Shown here in pieces: positions 33,473-42,556 of a stretch of DNA of 64,000 nucleotides. How positions within the stretch are numbered: position 1 is the stretch's first letter; every line of letters starts with the position of its first letter. The notes beneath the pieces were generated by a model. The model had not been told where the DNA came from. It searched no databases and saw nothing but the letters and a program-made list of their open reading frames with translations. This stretch comes from JAGQKC01 sp965223675 (GTDB taxonomy: Bacteria > Nitrospirota > Nitrospiria > Nitrospirales > UBA8639), in contig OZ245013.1 in assembly GCA_965223675.1 (NCBI GenBank), positions 2,728,001-2,792,000 of the forward strand. Direction: 5' to 3'. The translations under genes were made by a program, and so were the position numbers.

Positions 33473-34279
33473 TTAGTTCATTTTAATGGGTTTTGGCGTG
33501 TTGACGGATGTATCTTTGAGAGAAGCAAGGAATGCCACAAGCGCGTCAATTTCTTCATCAAACATGAGATCTTTATACTTATCCGGCATTTTGCCTTTCT
33601 TATATTGCTTATCAAATCCTTCGGCCATCCAACTCTTGGGATCCAGGATTTTTTCTCTGAGTTGGGCGGGAGTCATGAGGTTTCCGATATTATCCATAAC
33701 AGGTCCACGCTTTTTCCCACCTTCACCGAATAACTTATGGCAGTTGTAACATTCCTGGAGATCCCATTGTTCTTTTCCTAACGCAACAATGTCTCCACCG
33801 GCAGCAGAGGCGGCAGGAGAAGCCTCTTCAACAACTTCAACCTTGTCCGCACCTAAAGTGTTCAGCTTTTTGTCAATGGCGACAGCTCGCTCGTCTAGAG
33901 CTTTCACGCGCGCAATGAGTATCTCGGCTTTACCCTGCTCAGTCATAGCTTTTCGTCTTTTGAGAATTTTATCGATCTTACCCTTTTCAACCTCTGGATC
34001 GTATTGCGGAAGTCCGCTCGCTCCACCAATGAATACACCAGATAAAATCACATAAAATACGACCAAACCAATAGCAGCCTTTCCCCCTTCTAAGCGTTCC
34101 ATTGATGGGGCATCGAGCAGGATAAACACCAAAGCCCCTAACATGGCATACATAAAAAACATCACCTGAAACACAAACGGGAAATGGGTCATTTTGGCGA
34201 CGATCACGAGAATGACGCCAACAATCACGCCAACGATGCCTTTCTTCATGATGTTTCCCATAAGACTTTGCTGAGCCAT
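33473..34279 (-). CDS. Membrane-bound monoheme cytochrome c
   Basis: The 268-residue protein has three N-terminal membrane helices (GIVGVIVGVILVIVAKM, VFQVMFFMYAMLGALVFILL, AAIGLVVFYVILSGVFIGGA). A charged linker of about 70 residues with coiled-coil character (KIDKILKRRKAMTEQGKAEI) follows, then a cytochrome c domain with CYNCH at 177-181. A likely axial Met is in KKGKMPDKYKDLMF. AAGGGAGAAGCGC before the ATG is a strong start. Its position just before the Rieske and cytochrome b genes suggests that it takes electrons from the Rieske protein, in the place of cytochrome c1 or f. Confidence 0.9.
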   Translation of the reverse strand: MAQQSLMGNIMKKGIVGVIVGVILVIVAKMTHFPFVFQVMFFMYAMLGALVFILLDAPSMERLEGGKAAIGLVVFYVILSGVFIGGASGLPQYDPEVEKGKIDKILKRRKAMTEQGKAEILIARVKALDERAVAIDKKLNTLGADKVEVVEEASPAASAAGGDIVALGKEQWDLQECYNCHKLFGEGGKKRGPVMDNIGNLMTPAQLREKILDPKSWMAEGFDKQYKKGKMPDKYKDLMFDEEIDALVAFLASLKDTSVNTPKPIKMN

Positions 34280-34305
34280 GCGCTTCTCCCTTAATAGCCT
34301 TGAGG

Positions 34306-36018
34306 TTACTTAGCCCCTTCAGGAAGAGGGACACCTTGCGTCGCAGGAGCTTTTTCTTTTGTGATTCGTAACGTCACCATGATGGCAAAGCTCACCACTG
34401 TAAAGAACACAATCGTACACCCAGTGATCCACCATGCCGAGTAAGCGAGTGTGGGCGTGAACGCTTCGGGTGTAAAATCAGGATATAAATTATAGACATG
34501 AAAGTACTTCCGAGTCAGCGAACGGACGGTCCCCATGAGCCCCATTGTCCAAATAGCGCTAAATGCCAGAAAGATAAGAACAAATTGTGAAGCGAAGTCG
34601 ATTTTCCCCCATGAAATACTTCCCACACGAATTGCCCGGTTATAGAGGATGTAATTCACGATTGTCAGATAGACCAACGTAAACGCTGCAGCATTCTTAG
34701 CTGGCATCAATGCAAGTTCCTGTGCCCACTCAGGCAGTTCAAGATCATGGGTGGCTAATCCTTGCGTTGCCACAAAGCCATGGGGCGTCATCCAAATAGC
34801 ATCGGCAACGACAATCATTAAGAACCCAACCTTGATCATGGTAAAGGCAGACACCGTAAACTTTAATCCAGGCAGTTTACTGAGAACCGGCGGGAGAATC
34901 ACAAGAGCCGCCAGAAAAATGAGAGATTGCCATTCAGGCGGTGGAAATAGCTTCCAGGCCGTTCCCATAATAAGCGGCATCAAAATAACCGCGAGCATAA
35001 CCAAGCCAGAAATTCTGACTTGTTCAACCCCCTGAATTCGCTTCATACTCAGCCAAATATAATAATTACTTGCCAGGAAAATAAGCCCAATCATGGCCCC
35101 TTGCATTTCAAAAAACATCGACAATTGATCAGCCATCATGTACGGACAAATAGAGGCATCATAGTCACAGAGTTCATAGGCCAACAGATAGCCCATAAAA
35201 GGCAACAAGAGAAGAGCTCCGACTCCAATCAGATTGCCGATAAATCCCATCCAATCATAATAGGCGCGCTCCTCATCTGATTTCGACCGCATATACATAT
35301 ACGCAGCAATCAACCCTGCAATAAACCCACCAAAGGTGACATTCCCCACAAGCCGGTGAAGATTGAGCGGCATCCAGCTATAGTTTGCCACTTTGTCCCA
35401 GAGGCCAGCCGTCTGCACAAATTCAACGAGCGACATCCCTTCGGCAGCCTTGGCTGGTGTATTCATGAACGCCGTGGGACCATCGATCACAAAGAGCGTA
35501 ATGGTCCCGACGAGATTTAGCAGGACACCTAAGGCGATATGCCGCGCCTTCTTACTACCTTTCATGGAATCCCATGAATAGAAATAGGTATAGAGAATGA
35601 TCGTCTCTGCAATGAAGAGAAGCGGGTAGATGATCGCAAAAACCAAGAAGAAATGTTTGATCAACCAGGTGGTAAAGTCTGGATAGGTCCCCAACAACAC
35701 AAAAATAAAGAGGCCACCGGTAAGGGCGGTCATACTGTAGAGAATGACGGTAACCTTGGTAACCTCTTTTGCCAGTCGATCATACTTCGGGTCGTTGTTC
35801 TTGTACCCTAACCATTCCGACACAACGGCAAAGATTGGAGCGCCAAGAATGAACGCCGCAAACAGGATGTGCAACTGAGCCACGACCCACACTCCAGTGC
35901 GATTTCCAGAATAAGGGAAATCAACAACCGGCGCATCCGGGATCTGCGCATACGCAGAAGCTGCACCAGCCATTACAAGGCCTGTCAATATTAATACGCT
36001 TCTACTCAGTGTTTTCAA
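34306..36018 (-). CDS. Cytochrome bd oxidase subunit I-like protein (copy A)
   Basis: The protein has about 570 residues, is CydA-related, and is a paralogue of copy B. The conserved histidine near the N-terminus is kept (WVVAQLHILFAAFILG), as is the second one (LHRLVGNVTFGGFIAG), and both copies share WMTPHGFVA/WMTPHSLVA. The GRQPW quinol motif is replaced by RKYFHVYNLYPD. I place the start at a TTG (36018): AAGGAGGG lies nine bases upstream and the product then begins with a textbook signal peptide (KTLSRSVLILTGLVMAGAAS, ending SAYA). A GTG ten codons upstream is the alternative. The function as oxidase or as a proton-moving membrane module is open. Confidence 0.88.
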   Translation of the reverse strand: MKTLSRSVLILTGLVMAGAASAYAQIPDAPVVDFPYSGNRTGVWVVAQLHILFAAFILGAPIFAVVSEWLGYKNNDPKYDRLAKEVTKVTVILYSMTALTGGLFIFVLLGTYPDFTTWLIKHFFLVFAIIYPLLFIAETIILYTYFYSWDSMKGSKKARHIALGVLLNLVGTITLFVIDGPTAFMNTPAKAAEGMSLVEFVQTAGLWDKVANYSWMPLNLHRLVGNVTFGGFIAGLIAAYMYMRSKSDEERAYYDWMGFIGNLIGVGALLLLPFMGYLLAYELCDYDASICPYMMADQLSMFFEMQGAMIGLIFLASNYYIWLSMKRIQGVEQVRISGLVMLAVILMPLIMGTAWKLFPPPEWQSLIFLAALVILPPVLSKLPGLKFTVSAFTMIKVGFLMIVVADAIWMTPHGFVATQGLATHDLELPEWAQELALMPAKNAAAFTLVYLTIVNYILYNRAIRVGSISWGKIDFASQFVLIFLAFSAIWTMGLMGTVRSLTRKYFHVYNLYPDFTPEAFTPTLAYSAWWITGCTIVFFTVVSFAIMVTLRITKEKAPATQGVPLPEGAK

Positions 36019-36101
36019 GGGTTGTCGCCCTCCTTCTTCAGCTTTCACATTCCCGAGAGTTACGTGCTCAGGAGCTTTTTCGGTTGACTAACCTTTTGGT
36101 G

Positions 36102-36653
36102 CTAACCCTGTGGTTCCTCCGCAGCCTCTCCCGCAGGAGCTTCTGGTGCTGCTCCAGACGCCTTCCCTGCTGTTCCTTGGGCGACCCACTGCTTTGTCGC
36201 AACATCGTACTCTTTGCCCTTAAGGCCAAATGTCGCCTCATAGGCAATCACTTTCCATATTTCTTCCTCAGACAGCTTACTTTTCCAAGCTTTCATTTTG
36301 GTGCCCTTGACGCCTTCACTTACACGCCAGAACCACACTGCATCAGAGTACATTTGCATATGTTCCGTGTTACGGAAATCACGCGCACCCGCCTTAACAG
36401 GCTTCCCATTTTTTCCGTGACAGCTAGCACAATTCACATCAATGTTTTGCTGGCCAGTAAAAATAGCTTGCCCTTCTGCGAGAATATCGGGGTTGTTCCA
36501 ATACCCCTCAGGCATATGTTTGTCTGCATATTCTGGCGGTGCCGGCGGCGGCGGCTTAGGAGGACCTTCAGCCCCACCACATGCAACGAGGGTCAAACTC
36601 GCAACGGATAGTCCAATCAATAATACGTCTTTCACACTGTAGCTCTGCTTCAT
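36102..36653 (-). CDS. Lipoprotein monoheme cytochrome c, first gene of the cluster
   Basis: The protein has about 183 residues. The signal ends LVAC with lipidated Cys25, followed by a proline-rich linker (PPKPPPPAPP). The heme site CASCH is at 75-79, with a probable axial Met in GTKMKAWKSKL. The tail is Ala/Pro/Glu rich. Its heme domain resembles the cytochrome at 26991-27713. I choose the ATG at 36653, preceded by GGGGGAT; an ATG four codons upstream is also in frame. With almost 1 kb of non-coding DNA upstream, this is probably the promoter-proximal gene. Confidence 0.87.
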   Translation of the reverse strand: MKQSYSVKDVLLIGLSVASLTLVACGGAEGPPKPPPPAPPEYADKHMPEGYWNNPDILAEGQAIFTGQQNIDVNCASCHGKNGKPVKAGARDFRNTEHMQMYSDAVWFWRVSEGVKGTKMKAWKSKLSEEEIWKVIAYEATFGLKGKEYDVATKQWVAQGTAGKASGAAPEAPAGEAAEEPQG

Positions 36654-37632
36654 ATAATCCCCCATTCAATTATTGTAATGTACATCCGTCTTGACTATTT
36701 CTTGAATGCTTCATTAAATAAGATACTTCAGATACTTTCTTCGATTTCCCACAAAAAAACGCTCCCCCTCCTGCCCTTTAGCCAGGAACAAAAGCGCCAC
36801 TCGAATCAGGTTTTTACCAAATTCGATGAATGCTCTCTTTTATTACAACTGGTTACTGTATGTGTAAGAAGTGTATTAAAAGGCCGTTTTCACTCTCCCT
36901 CTAACGAGAAAGGTGGCATTTGTAAGAACACTAAGAATACGCACATATAGGGCACGTATCATGTCTAAAAAATCAAATTCCATCCGAAAAAGATCCGTGG
37001 TTTTTATCACAGACAACAGCCTACCGTCAATCTTAAGACTGCCATAATAATCGCAACTTCGCGATCCGGGAAAGCAGCAGGCATGACGAAAAAAGTCGTC
37101 TCTCGATGCCATGTAACCCACAAAAGTGAATAGTTTTTTCTCACGAAACACCCGATGAAATTCTATGAACCAGTAGGCTATACCTTCAAAAAGCTTCGAC
37201 ACAAAGATCGTAGGCGTATCCTCACTCAATGCCGTCCGACTCATTCCTATTTGTCAATCTGGAAACAGATAGAACTCATAAACACAACACCCACAGGTTA
37301 GGGATGATGGAGGGATACAAACTTCACAGCCCAGCATGTAGGATTCAAAAATCGAGGCCTCTTATTAAGGTAGGGGTATAGAAAAATCCAATGGGTGCCT
37401 CAGGTATGCTTGGGACAGGATAGTAGCTATAGCTGATTGAGTTATCCCGGATCGATTTCACTCCTCGTGGCTCCGCTCCGATAATCGCTGCGTCATTCAA
37501 CTCGTCACTAGTGTGAGGTCACGCCAAGCGGGTACCACATGGTGCTTCTTTTAGAGGTGCCCAAGTCCAATCGAGCTAATACGGTGCGCTAACCCACCAA
37601 ACCGGTTCGGAAGTGCATTGGATCAGCTATTG
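36654..37632. other. Near 1-kb region upstream of the respiratory cluster
   Basis: I see no confident gene in about 980 bases. A minus-strand frame of 122 codons (36876-37244) lacks a ribosome site and reads poorly as a protein. The part near the cluster is A/T rich and probably holds its promoter; no convincing -35/-10 pair was found. The stretch 37330-37630 is more G/C rich and contains short palindromes, but no known element. Confidence 0.35.
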
Positions 37633-37989
37633 CTATGAGGTTTCTTTTTTCTTGGAGACTTTCTCGATTTTGTTGACCCAGTCCTCCCAAGACTTTCCAA
37701 AAGCAGTATCTTCCCCCGAAAAGATCACTGCCTGGAGATCTTCATACCGAAAACTCTGCATGCCAGATTGTCCTTTAGGAAAAATTTTGATCGTAGGAGA
37801 AGAGGCCTGTAAATCTCGATCAAAAAGATAACCTTCTATACATTCACCGGATTGCAATTCGATCGTCACATCTCCACGATAATCAAAAGCCAAGTCAATG
37901 ACTCGTCGTCGCTCTTGGGAATCAGCCAATTGAAATCTCTGACCTTCAAGACTTTTCCCAGAAGATGGTGATTCCTGATGACTACCCAT
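37633..37989 (-). CDS. Hypothetical protein downstream of hpnH
   Basis: The 118-residue soluble protein has a central beta-rich part (FDYRGDVTIELQSGECIEGY, LFDRDLQASSPTIKIFPKG, FRYEDLQAVIFSGEDTAFG) that reads like a small Sm- or SH3-like barrel, and a basic C-terminal end (KIEKVSKKKETS). It follows hpnH by 40 bases on the same strand, so it is probably in the hopanoid transcript. I do not know the family or function. The start lacks a strong ribosome site. Confidence 0.7.
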   Translation of the reverse strand: MGSHQESPSSGKSLEGQRFQLADSQERRRVIDLAFDYRGDVTIELQSGECIEGYLFDRDLQASSPTIKIFPKGQSGMQSFRYEDLQAVIFSGEDTAFGKSWEDWVNKIEKVSKKKETS

Positions 37990-38029
37990 AAATATTTAGT
38001 GGAAGAGGATCAAACTTGCGGGATAAAAA

Positions 38030-39049
38030 CTAGGATGCCACATTCGGAAACAACGTCGCTCGAACTGTCCCCAAAAAACCAGACCAGGAGCTAAACGTAT
38101 CTTCAAGAGCCGACGCTTCATAACCACAATGCACCATGCAGTCACGGCACTTTTCATTTCGACCAGTCCCATAGTTTTCCCATGAAGTGTCTTCCATTAA
38201 TTCACGAAACGACGAGACATAGCCGTCCTGAATCAAGTAACAGGGTTTTTGCCATCCAAAAATATTATAGGTAGGGTTTCCCCACGGAGTACATTGATAG
38301 TCGCGTTTCCCCATTAAAAATTCCAAGAAGAGAGGAGATTGATTAAATTGCCACGTCCCTTTTCTGTCGCTGAGCAATTGCGCAAAGAGAGCTCGCGTAC
38401 GATCACGTGGGAGAAAACTATTTTGATCTGGGGCTTTATCATAACTGTAGCCTGGCGAGATCATCATGCCTTCCACGCCTAAGCCCATCATTTCATCGAA
38501 AAACTGACGAACTCTCAAAGGATTGGCATCGTTAAATAAGGTCGTGTTGGTCGTTACGCGAAACCCGCGCTGAAGGGCTGCTCGGATGGCCTTGACAGCG
38601 ACATCATAGACCCCCTCTCGACAGACGGCATGGTCATGTTCCTCTTTGAGCCCATCCATGTGAATACTAAATGTCAGGTATTTGGAAGGCGTGTAATCTG
38701 ACAATTTCCGTTCTAGCAGAATCGCATTCGTACACAAGTAGACATACTTTTTTCGTTTAACGAGTCCTCGAACAATTTCAGGCATTTCAGGATGAATAAG
38801 AGGTTCGCCTCCTGGAATGCTGACGATGGGAGCACCGCAGTCATCAGCAGCCTTCCAGCATTGTTCAGGAGTTAGTCGTCGATCTAAGACATGATCTGGA
38901 TATTGAATTTTTCCACACCCCGCACATTCAAGATTGCAGCGGAATAGAGGTTCCAACATCAGAACCAGTGGGTATCGCTTAGTCCTCTTGACCTTTTGAG
39001 TAATCACATACTTGGCTACCGTATACATTTGAGAGACAGGTACGGCCAT
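38030..39049 (-). CDS. hpnH: Adenosyl-hopene transferase, radical SAM (HpnH)
   Basis: The 339-residue enzyme adds the adenosyl group of SAM to diploptene, the first step of side-chain building for C35 hopanoids. The radical SAM cluster motif is CNLECAGC (Cys38, Cys42, Cys45), with PGGEPLIHPEMP and the TIM-barrel strands after it. The C-terminal block NEKCRDCMVHCGYEASAL adds cysteines typical of HpnH. AAGGAGAGC precedes the ATG. It belongs with shc and hpnG in this block, though ispG, dxs and other genes lie between. The length is normal for HpnH. Confidence 0.95.
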   Translation of the reverse strand: MAVPVSQMYTVAKYVITQKVKRTKRYPLVLMLEPLFRCNLECAGCGKIQYPDHVLDRRLTPEQCWKAADDCGAPIVSIPGGEPLIHPEMPEIVRGLVKRKKYVYLCTNAILLERKLSDYTPSKYLTFSIHMDGLKEEHDHAVCREGVYDVAVKAIRAALQRGFRVTTNTTLFNDANPLRVRQFFDEMMGLGVEGMMISPGYSYDKAPDQNSFLPRDRTRALFAQLLSDRKGTWQFNQSPLFLEFLMGKRDYQCTPWGNPTYNIFGWQKPCYLIQDGYVSSFRELMEDTSWENYGTGRNEKCRDCMVHCGYEASALEDTFSSWSGFLGTVRATLFPNVAS

Positions 39050-39132
39050 AATGCTCTCCTTTATGCCCTAGTCACAAATTCAATGGATATATTACAACGA
39101 TTGTCCGATTAGGCTAAAAGATAACGAATGAA

Positions 39133-39208
39133 TGGAGGCGCCGAGCGGGTTCGAACCGCTGAATCGCAGTTTTGCAGACTGCTCCCTTAGCCACTTGGGT
39201 ACGGCGCC
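39133..39208 (-). tRNA. tRNA-Cys (anticodon GCA), CCA encoded
   Basis: The minus strand starts GGCGCCGTACCC. The anticodon arm is GCAGT-CTGCAAA-ACTGC with GCA at the anticodon. The T arm contains GTTCGAACC. The acceptor 3' side CGGCGCC is followed by T and an encoded CCA (TGG at 39133-39135 on the plus strand). It sits between ispG and hpnH. Confidence 0.97.
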
Positions 39209-39266
39209 GCGATATTATTATAGAAGCTAGCAATCTACGAAGACAAGAACGGAAAAATTGGGGAAA

Positions 39267-40475
39267 CTAAGAACGAGCAGGCATGACTGGAATCTCTTTT
39301 GATTCTCTATTTTTTTCTGCCTCTAGAGAAAGAGATTGTGAACGTTCTTGAAACGCAGGATGTGAATCGTTCTGAGAGACTGCCGAGAAAGGCAAATGAG
39401 CCGACTCAGTTTCTTTCTCCTGCGCCATGACTTCTACTTCTTGAATCAATGTATCTATGAGCTCTTCCGAAGGCACTTTTCGAACGAGTTTGCCTTTCTT
39501 GAATAAAATTCCAGCTCCCTGCCCGCCAGCAATCCCAATGTCGGCCTCTTTCCCTTCTCCAATACCATTCACCACACACCCGAGTACGGAGACCGTTAAA
39601 GGGATTTTGATGTGACTTAACCGCTGCTCTAATTCATTCGCCATACGTACAACATCAATTTCCACACGGCCACAGGTAGGACAGGCAATCACATTCACGC
39701 CACGATGTCGCAATTCCAAGGACTTTAATATTTCGAATCCAACCTTAACCTCTTCAACAGGATCAGCAGCAAGCGAGACACGTAGAGTATCGCCAATTCC
39801 CTGAGAAAGCAGCCAGCCCAATCCCATTGCTGACTTCACAGCACCAGTCATCGCGGTACCCGCTTCGGTAATACCGATATGTAAAGGATAATTCGATTGT
39901 TGTGCGAATAACCAATAGGCATCAATGGCCATATGAACGTCAGACGCCTTGAGTGACACTTTCATGTTCGTAAACCCAACATCTTCCAACGCATGGACTG
40001 CATTTAAAGCAGACTCTGCAAGGGCTTCAGCTGTGGGATAGCCATACTTCTCAAGAAGTGGCTTTTCGAGGGATCCGCCGTTCACGCCAATTCTGAGTGG
40101 AATGCCATTATCGTTGACGGCCTTAATCACCTCTTCTGTTTTCCACCAGGGGCCAATATTTCCAGGATTAATACGCACACAATCCACAACTGTGGCTACC
40201 TTGAGGGCAAGACGATGATCAAAATGAATATCGGCGATTAAGGGCACCGTCATCTGAGCCTTGATCTTTGGTAAAGCAGCAGCCGCCTCTTGATCTGGAA
40301 CGGCAACCCGAATTAATTCACATCCGGCCTGCTCCAGTTGATGAATTTGTTTAACAGTAGCTTTGACGTCACTGGGATGAGGAATGGTCATGGACTGAAC
40401 GGAGATAGGCGCATCGCCGCCAATTTTGACATTCCCCACCTGTATTTGCTTGGTTTTTCTACGAACGATATACAC
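39267..40475 (-). CDS. ispG: 4-hydroxy-3-methylbut-2-enyl diphosphate synthase (IspG)
   Basis: The 402-residue [4Fe-4S] enzyme of the DXP isoprenoid pathway has the TIM-barrel blocks VQSMTIPHPSDVKATVKQ, LIADIHFDHRLALKVA and RINPGNIGPWWK. The cluster cysteines lie in VIACPTCGRVE and VLGCVVNGIGEGKEADIG. The C-terminal end is longer than in the usual 370-residue enzyme, with a low-complexity polar tail (PAFQERSQSLSLEAEKNRES). The start is a GTG at 40475 with AAGGA seven bases before it. The dxs stop is 14 bases upstream, so two steps of the same pathway are co-transcribed. Confidence 0.96.
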   Translation of the reverse strand: MYIVRRKTKQIQVGNVKIGGDAPISVQSMTIPHPSDVKATVKQIHQLEQAGCELIRVAVPDQEAAAALPKIKAQMTVPLIADIHFDHRLALKVATVVDCVRINPGNIGPWWKTEEVIKAVNDNGIPLRIGVNGGSLEKPLLEKYGYPTAEALAESALNAVHALEDVGFTNMKVSLKASDVHMAIDAYWLFAQQSNYPLHIGITEAGTAMTGAVKSAMGLGWLLSQGIGDTLRVSLAADPVEEVKVGFEILKSLELRHRGVNVIACPTCGRVEIDVVRMANELEQRLSHIKIPLTVSVLGCVVNGIGEGKEADIGIAGGQGAGILFKKGKLVRKVPSEELIDTLIQEVEVMAQEKETESAHLPFSAVSQNDSHPAFQERSQSLSLEAEKNRESKEIPVMPARS

Positions 40476-40489
40476 GAAACTGTCCTTGA

Positions 40490-42385
40490 TTAACTCAATA
40501 CCGTGTGGAGGGAAACTCTATCGAGCAGCGCTTTGGCTTGATCATAAATTCCATTGGCGGTTAAACCATATTTTTCCCGCAATAAATCTTGGGGACCTTG
40601 CTCAATATAGATATCAGGGAGCCCAAGCACTTTGGTTGGAAGATGCCAGAGCCCTTGATCTGATAATGATTCCAGTACCGCTGAACCAAAACCACCCATT
40701 CGACACCCTTCTTCCATCGTCATCAAGCACTTCACTTTTTGAGCGACTCTGCCAATCAATTCTCCATCAAGAGGCTTGACAAACCGGGCATTCACCACCG
40801 CCGCCGAAATTCCTTCTTCAGCCAATCGTTCAGCAGCTTCCATCGCGTGGTGAACAAGCACACCCACAGCAACAAGCGCAACATCTTCTCCGTCGCGAAG
40901 AAGCTCTCCTTGACCAAGTGGCAGTGGTTCTGGTTCCTGATCCAGTGGTACACCTAGACTTGAACCCCTCGGATACCTCACAGCCACAGGACTTTCATAA
41001 TGCAGACAACTTTTCACCATATGCTGTAATTCATTTTCATCCTTAGGAGCCATCACAATCATATTCGGAACATGTCTCAAGTAAGCAAAATCAAATGCTC
41101 CATGGTGAGTCGTCCCATCTTCGGCAACTAATCCGCCTCGATCAATGCATAACGTGACTGGCAAATTTTGTGTCGCCATGTCATGCACGACTTGATCATA
41201 GGCTCTTTGCAAAAAGGTCGAATACATACAAATTACCGGACGCATCCCTTGAGCCGCCAGCCCCGCCGCAAAGGTCACAGCATGTTGTTCAGCAATTCCC
41301 ACGTCGTATAGACGATCCGGGAATGCTTTTTCGAAAGCCGCCAGACCTGTGCCTTCACACATCGCCGCGGTAATCGCCACAATCCGCTTATCTTCTCTCG
41401 CCATATTTACTAAAGTATTTACCGCAATAGCACTATAGGAAGGTTTCGCCGACTTCTTTTTCGGTTCTCCTGTTTGCGCATCGAAAGGTGAGCAGGCATG
41501 AAACCAGACAGGATTTTTCATAGCCGGCTCAAAGCCTAAGCCTTTTTTTGTGATGACATGAAGAAGGGTTGGTCCTTTTAATTTCAAGATGTTTTCTAAC
41601 GTAGGCAAGAGATGCTCAAAATTATGCCCGTCGATGGGGCCAACATAGCGAAAACCTAATTCTTCGAAAAGCAACCCAGGCAGTAGAAATCCCTTGGCTA
41701 ACTCCTCTGCCCGAATGGCCATCTTCTTCACTGGCTCGCCAATTTGCGGGATCGTCTCAAGAAGCTGCGAGGTCTCTTCGCGTAGGCGCGTGTAGAATTC
41801 CCCGGTAAATGTTCTATTAAGATAGGCGGAAATAGCCCCGACGTTTCGAGAGATAGACATTTGGTTATCATTCAAGATTACCACTAAGTTCCTATTGAGA
41901 TCCCCTGCATGCTGCAAACCTTCCAGCGTCATTCCAGCAGTTAATGCCCCATCGCCCACCATACAGACCGTTCGATGTGGGAGACCCATTTGTTCATGAG
42001 CTTCCGCAAATCCCACAGCAGCCGAAACTCCTGTTCCCGCATGCCCTGCATTAAACGTATCGTAGATACTTTCTTCCCGCTTACAAAATCCACTTAACCC
42101 ACCGAATTGCCGCAAAGTATGAAATTGTTCACGTCGACCCGTCAGAAGCTTATGTGCATACGCTTGGTTACTCGTATCCCAAACAATCTTATCTTGTGGT
42201 GTATCTAATAAGTAATGAAGTGCCACCGTCAGCTCCACCACACCCAAGTTTGAAGCGAGATGTCCGCCAACATCTGACAGCACCGAAATAATCAAACTCC
42301 GGATTTCTTGACAGAGCTCGGGGAATTCATCAGGTGAGAGTTTTTTAAGATCAACAGGACTTTCGATCCTTTTGAGTATCGACAT
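40490..42385 (-). CDS. dxs: 1-deoxy-D-xylulose-5-phosphate synthase (Dxs)
   Basis: The protein has about 631 residues and catalyses the first, thiamine-diphosphate-dependent step of the DXP pathway (pyruvate plus glyceraldehyde 3-phosphate). Diagnostic blocks are HLASNLGVVELTVALHYLLD, the ThDP motif VGDGALTAGMTLEGLQHAG with NDNQMSIS, and in the second half DRGGLVAEDGTTHHGAFDFA. I use the ATG at 42385, eight bases after AAAGG; the in-frame starts three codons earlier are too close to that site. It supplies isopentenyl units for hopanoids and quinones and sits in one run with ispG. Confidence 0.97.
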   Translation of the reverse strand: MSILKRIESPVDLKKLSPDEFPELCQEIRSLIISVLSDVGGHLASNLGVVELTVALHYLLDTPQDKIVWDTSNQAYAHKLLTGRREQFHTLRQFGGLSGFCKREESIYDTFNAGHAGTGVSAAVGFAEAHEQMGLPHRTVCMVGDGALTAGMTLEGLQHAGDLNRNLVVILNDNQMSISRNVGAISAYLNRTFTGEFYTRLREETSQLLETIPQIGEPVKKMAIRAEELAKGFLLPGLLFEELGFRYVGPIDGHNFEHLLPTLENILKLKGPTLLHVITKKGLGFEPAMKNPVWFHACSPFDAQTGEPKKKSAKPSYSAIAVNTLVNMAREDKRIVAITAAMCEGTGLAAFEKAFPDRLYDVGIAEQHAVTFAAGLAAQGMRPVICMYSTFLQRAYDQVVHDMATQNLPVTLCIDRGGLVAEDGTTHHGAFDFAYLRHVPNMIVMAPKDENELQHMVKSCLHYESPVAVRYPRGSSLGVPLDQEPEPLPLGQGELLRDGEDVALVAVGVLVHHAMEAAERLAEEGISAAVVNARFVKPLDGELIGRVAQKVKCLMTMEEGCRMGGFGSAVLESLSDQGLWHLPTKVLGLPDIYIEQGPQDLLREKYGLTANGIYDQAKALLDRVSLHTVLS

Positions 42386-42556
42386 CGGCATCACCTTTCA
42401 GTGCATATGTTTGATTTGTCGTAAAGGAAGGAAAACGTACAAAAATCAATAAGATGTGCAGCTTTCTTTCTGATTAAGAATTTTCCCACAGTCAGTGAAA
42501 CAAGTCAAGAAACCGTGCTGACCATATAAGAACCACATATCCTCATCGAGTTGAGT

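Noticed and set aside
36876..37244. 122-codon minus-strand frame in the gene-poor region
   Set aside because: It contains SKLFEGIAYWFIEFHRVFRE but no ribosome site, no family, and lies in an otherwise non-coding stretch.
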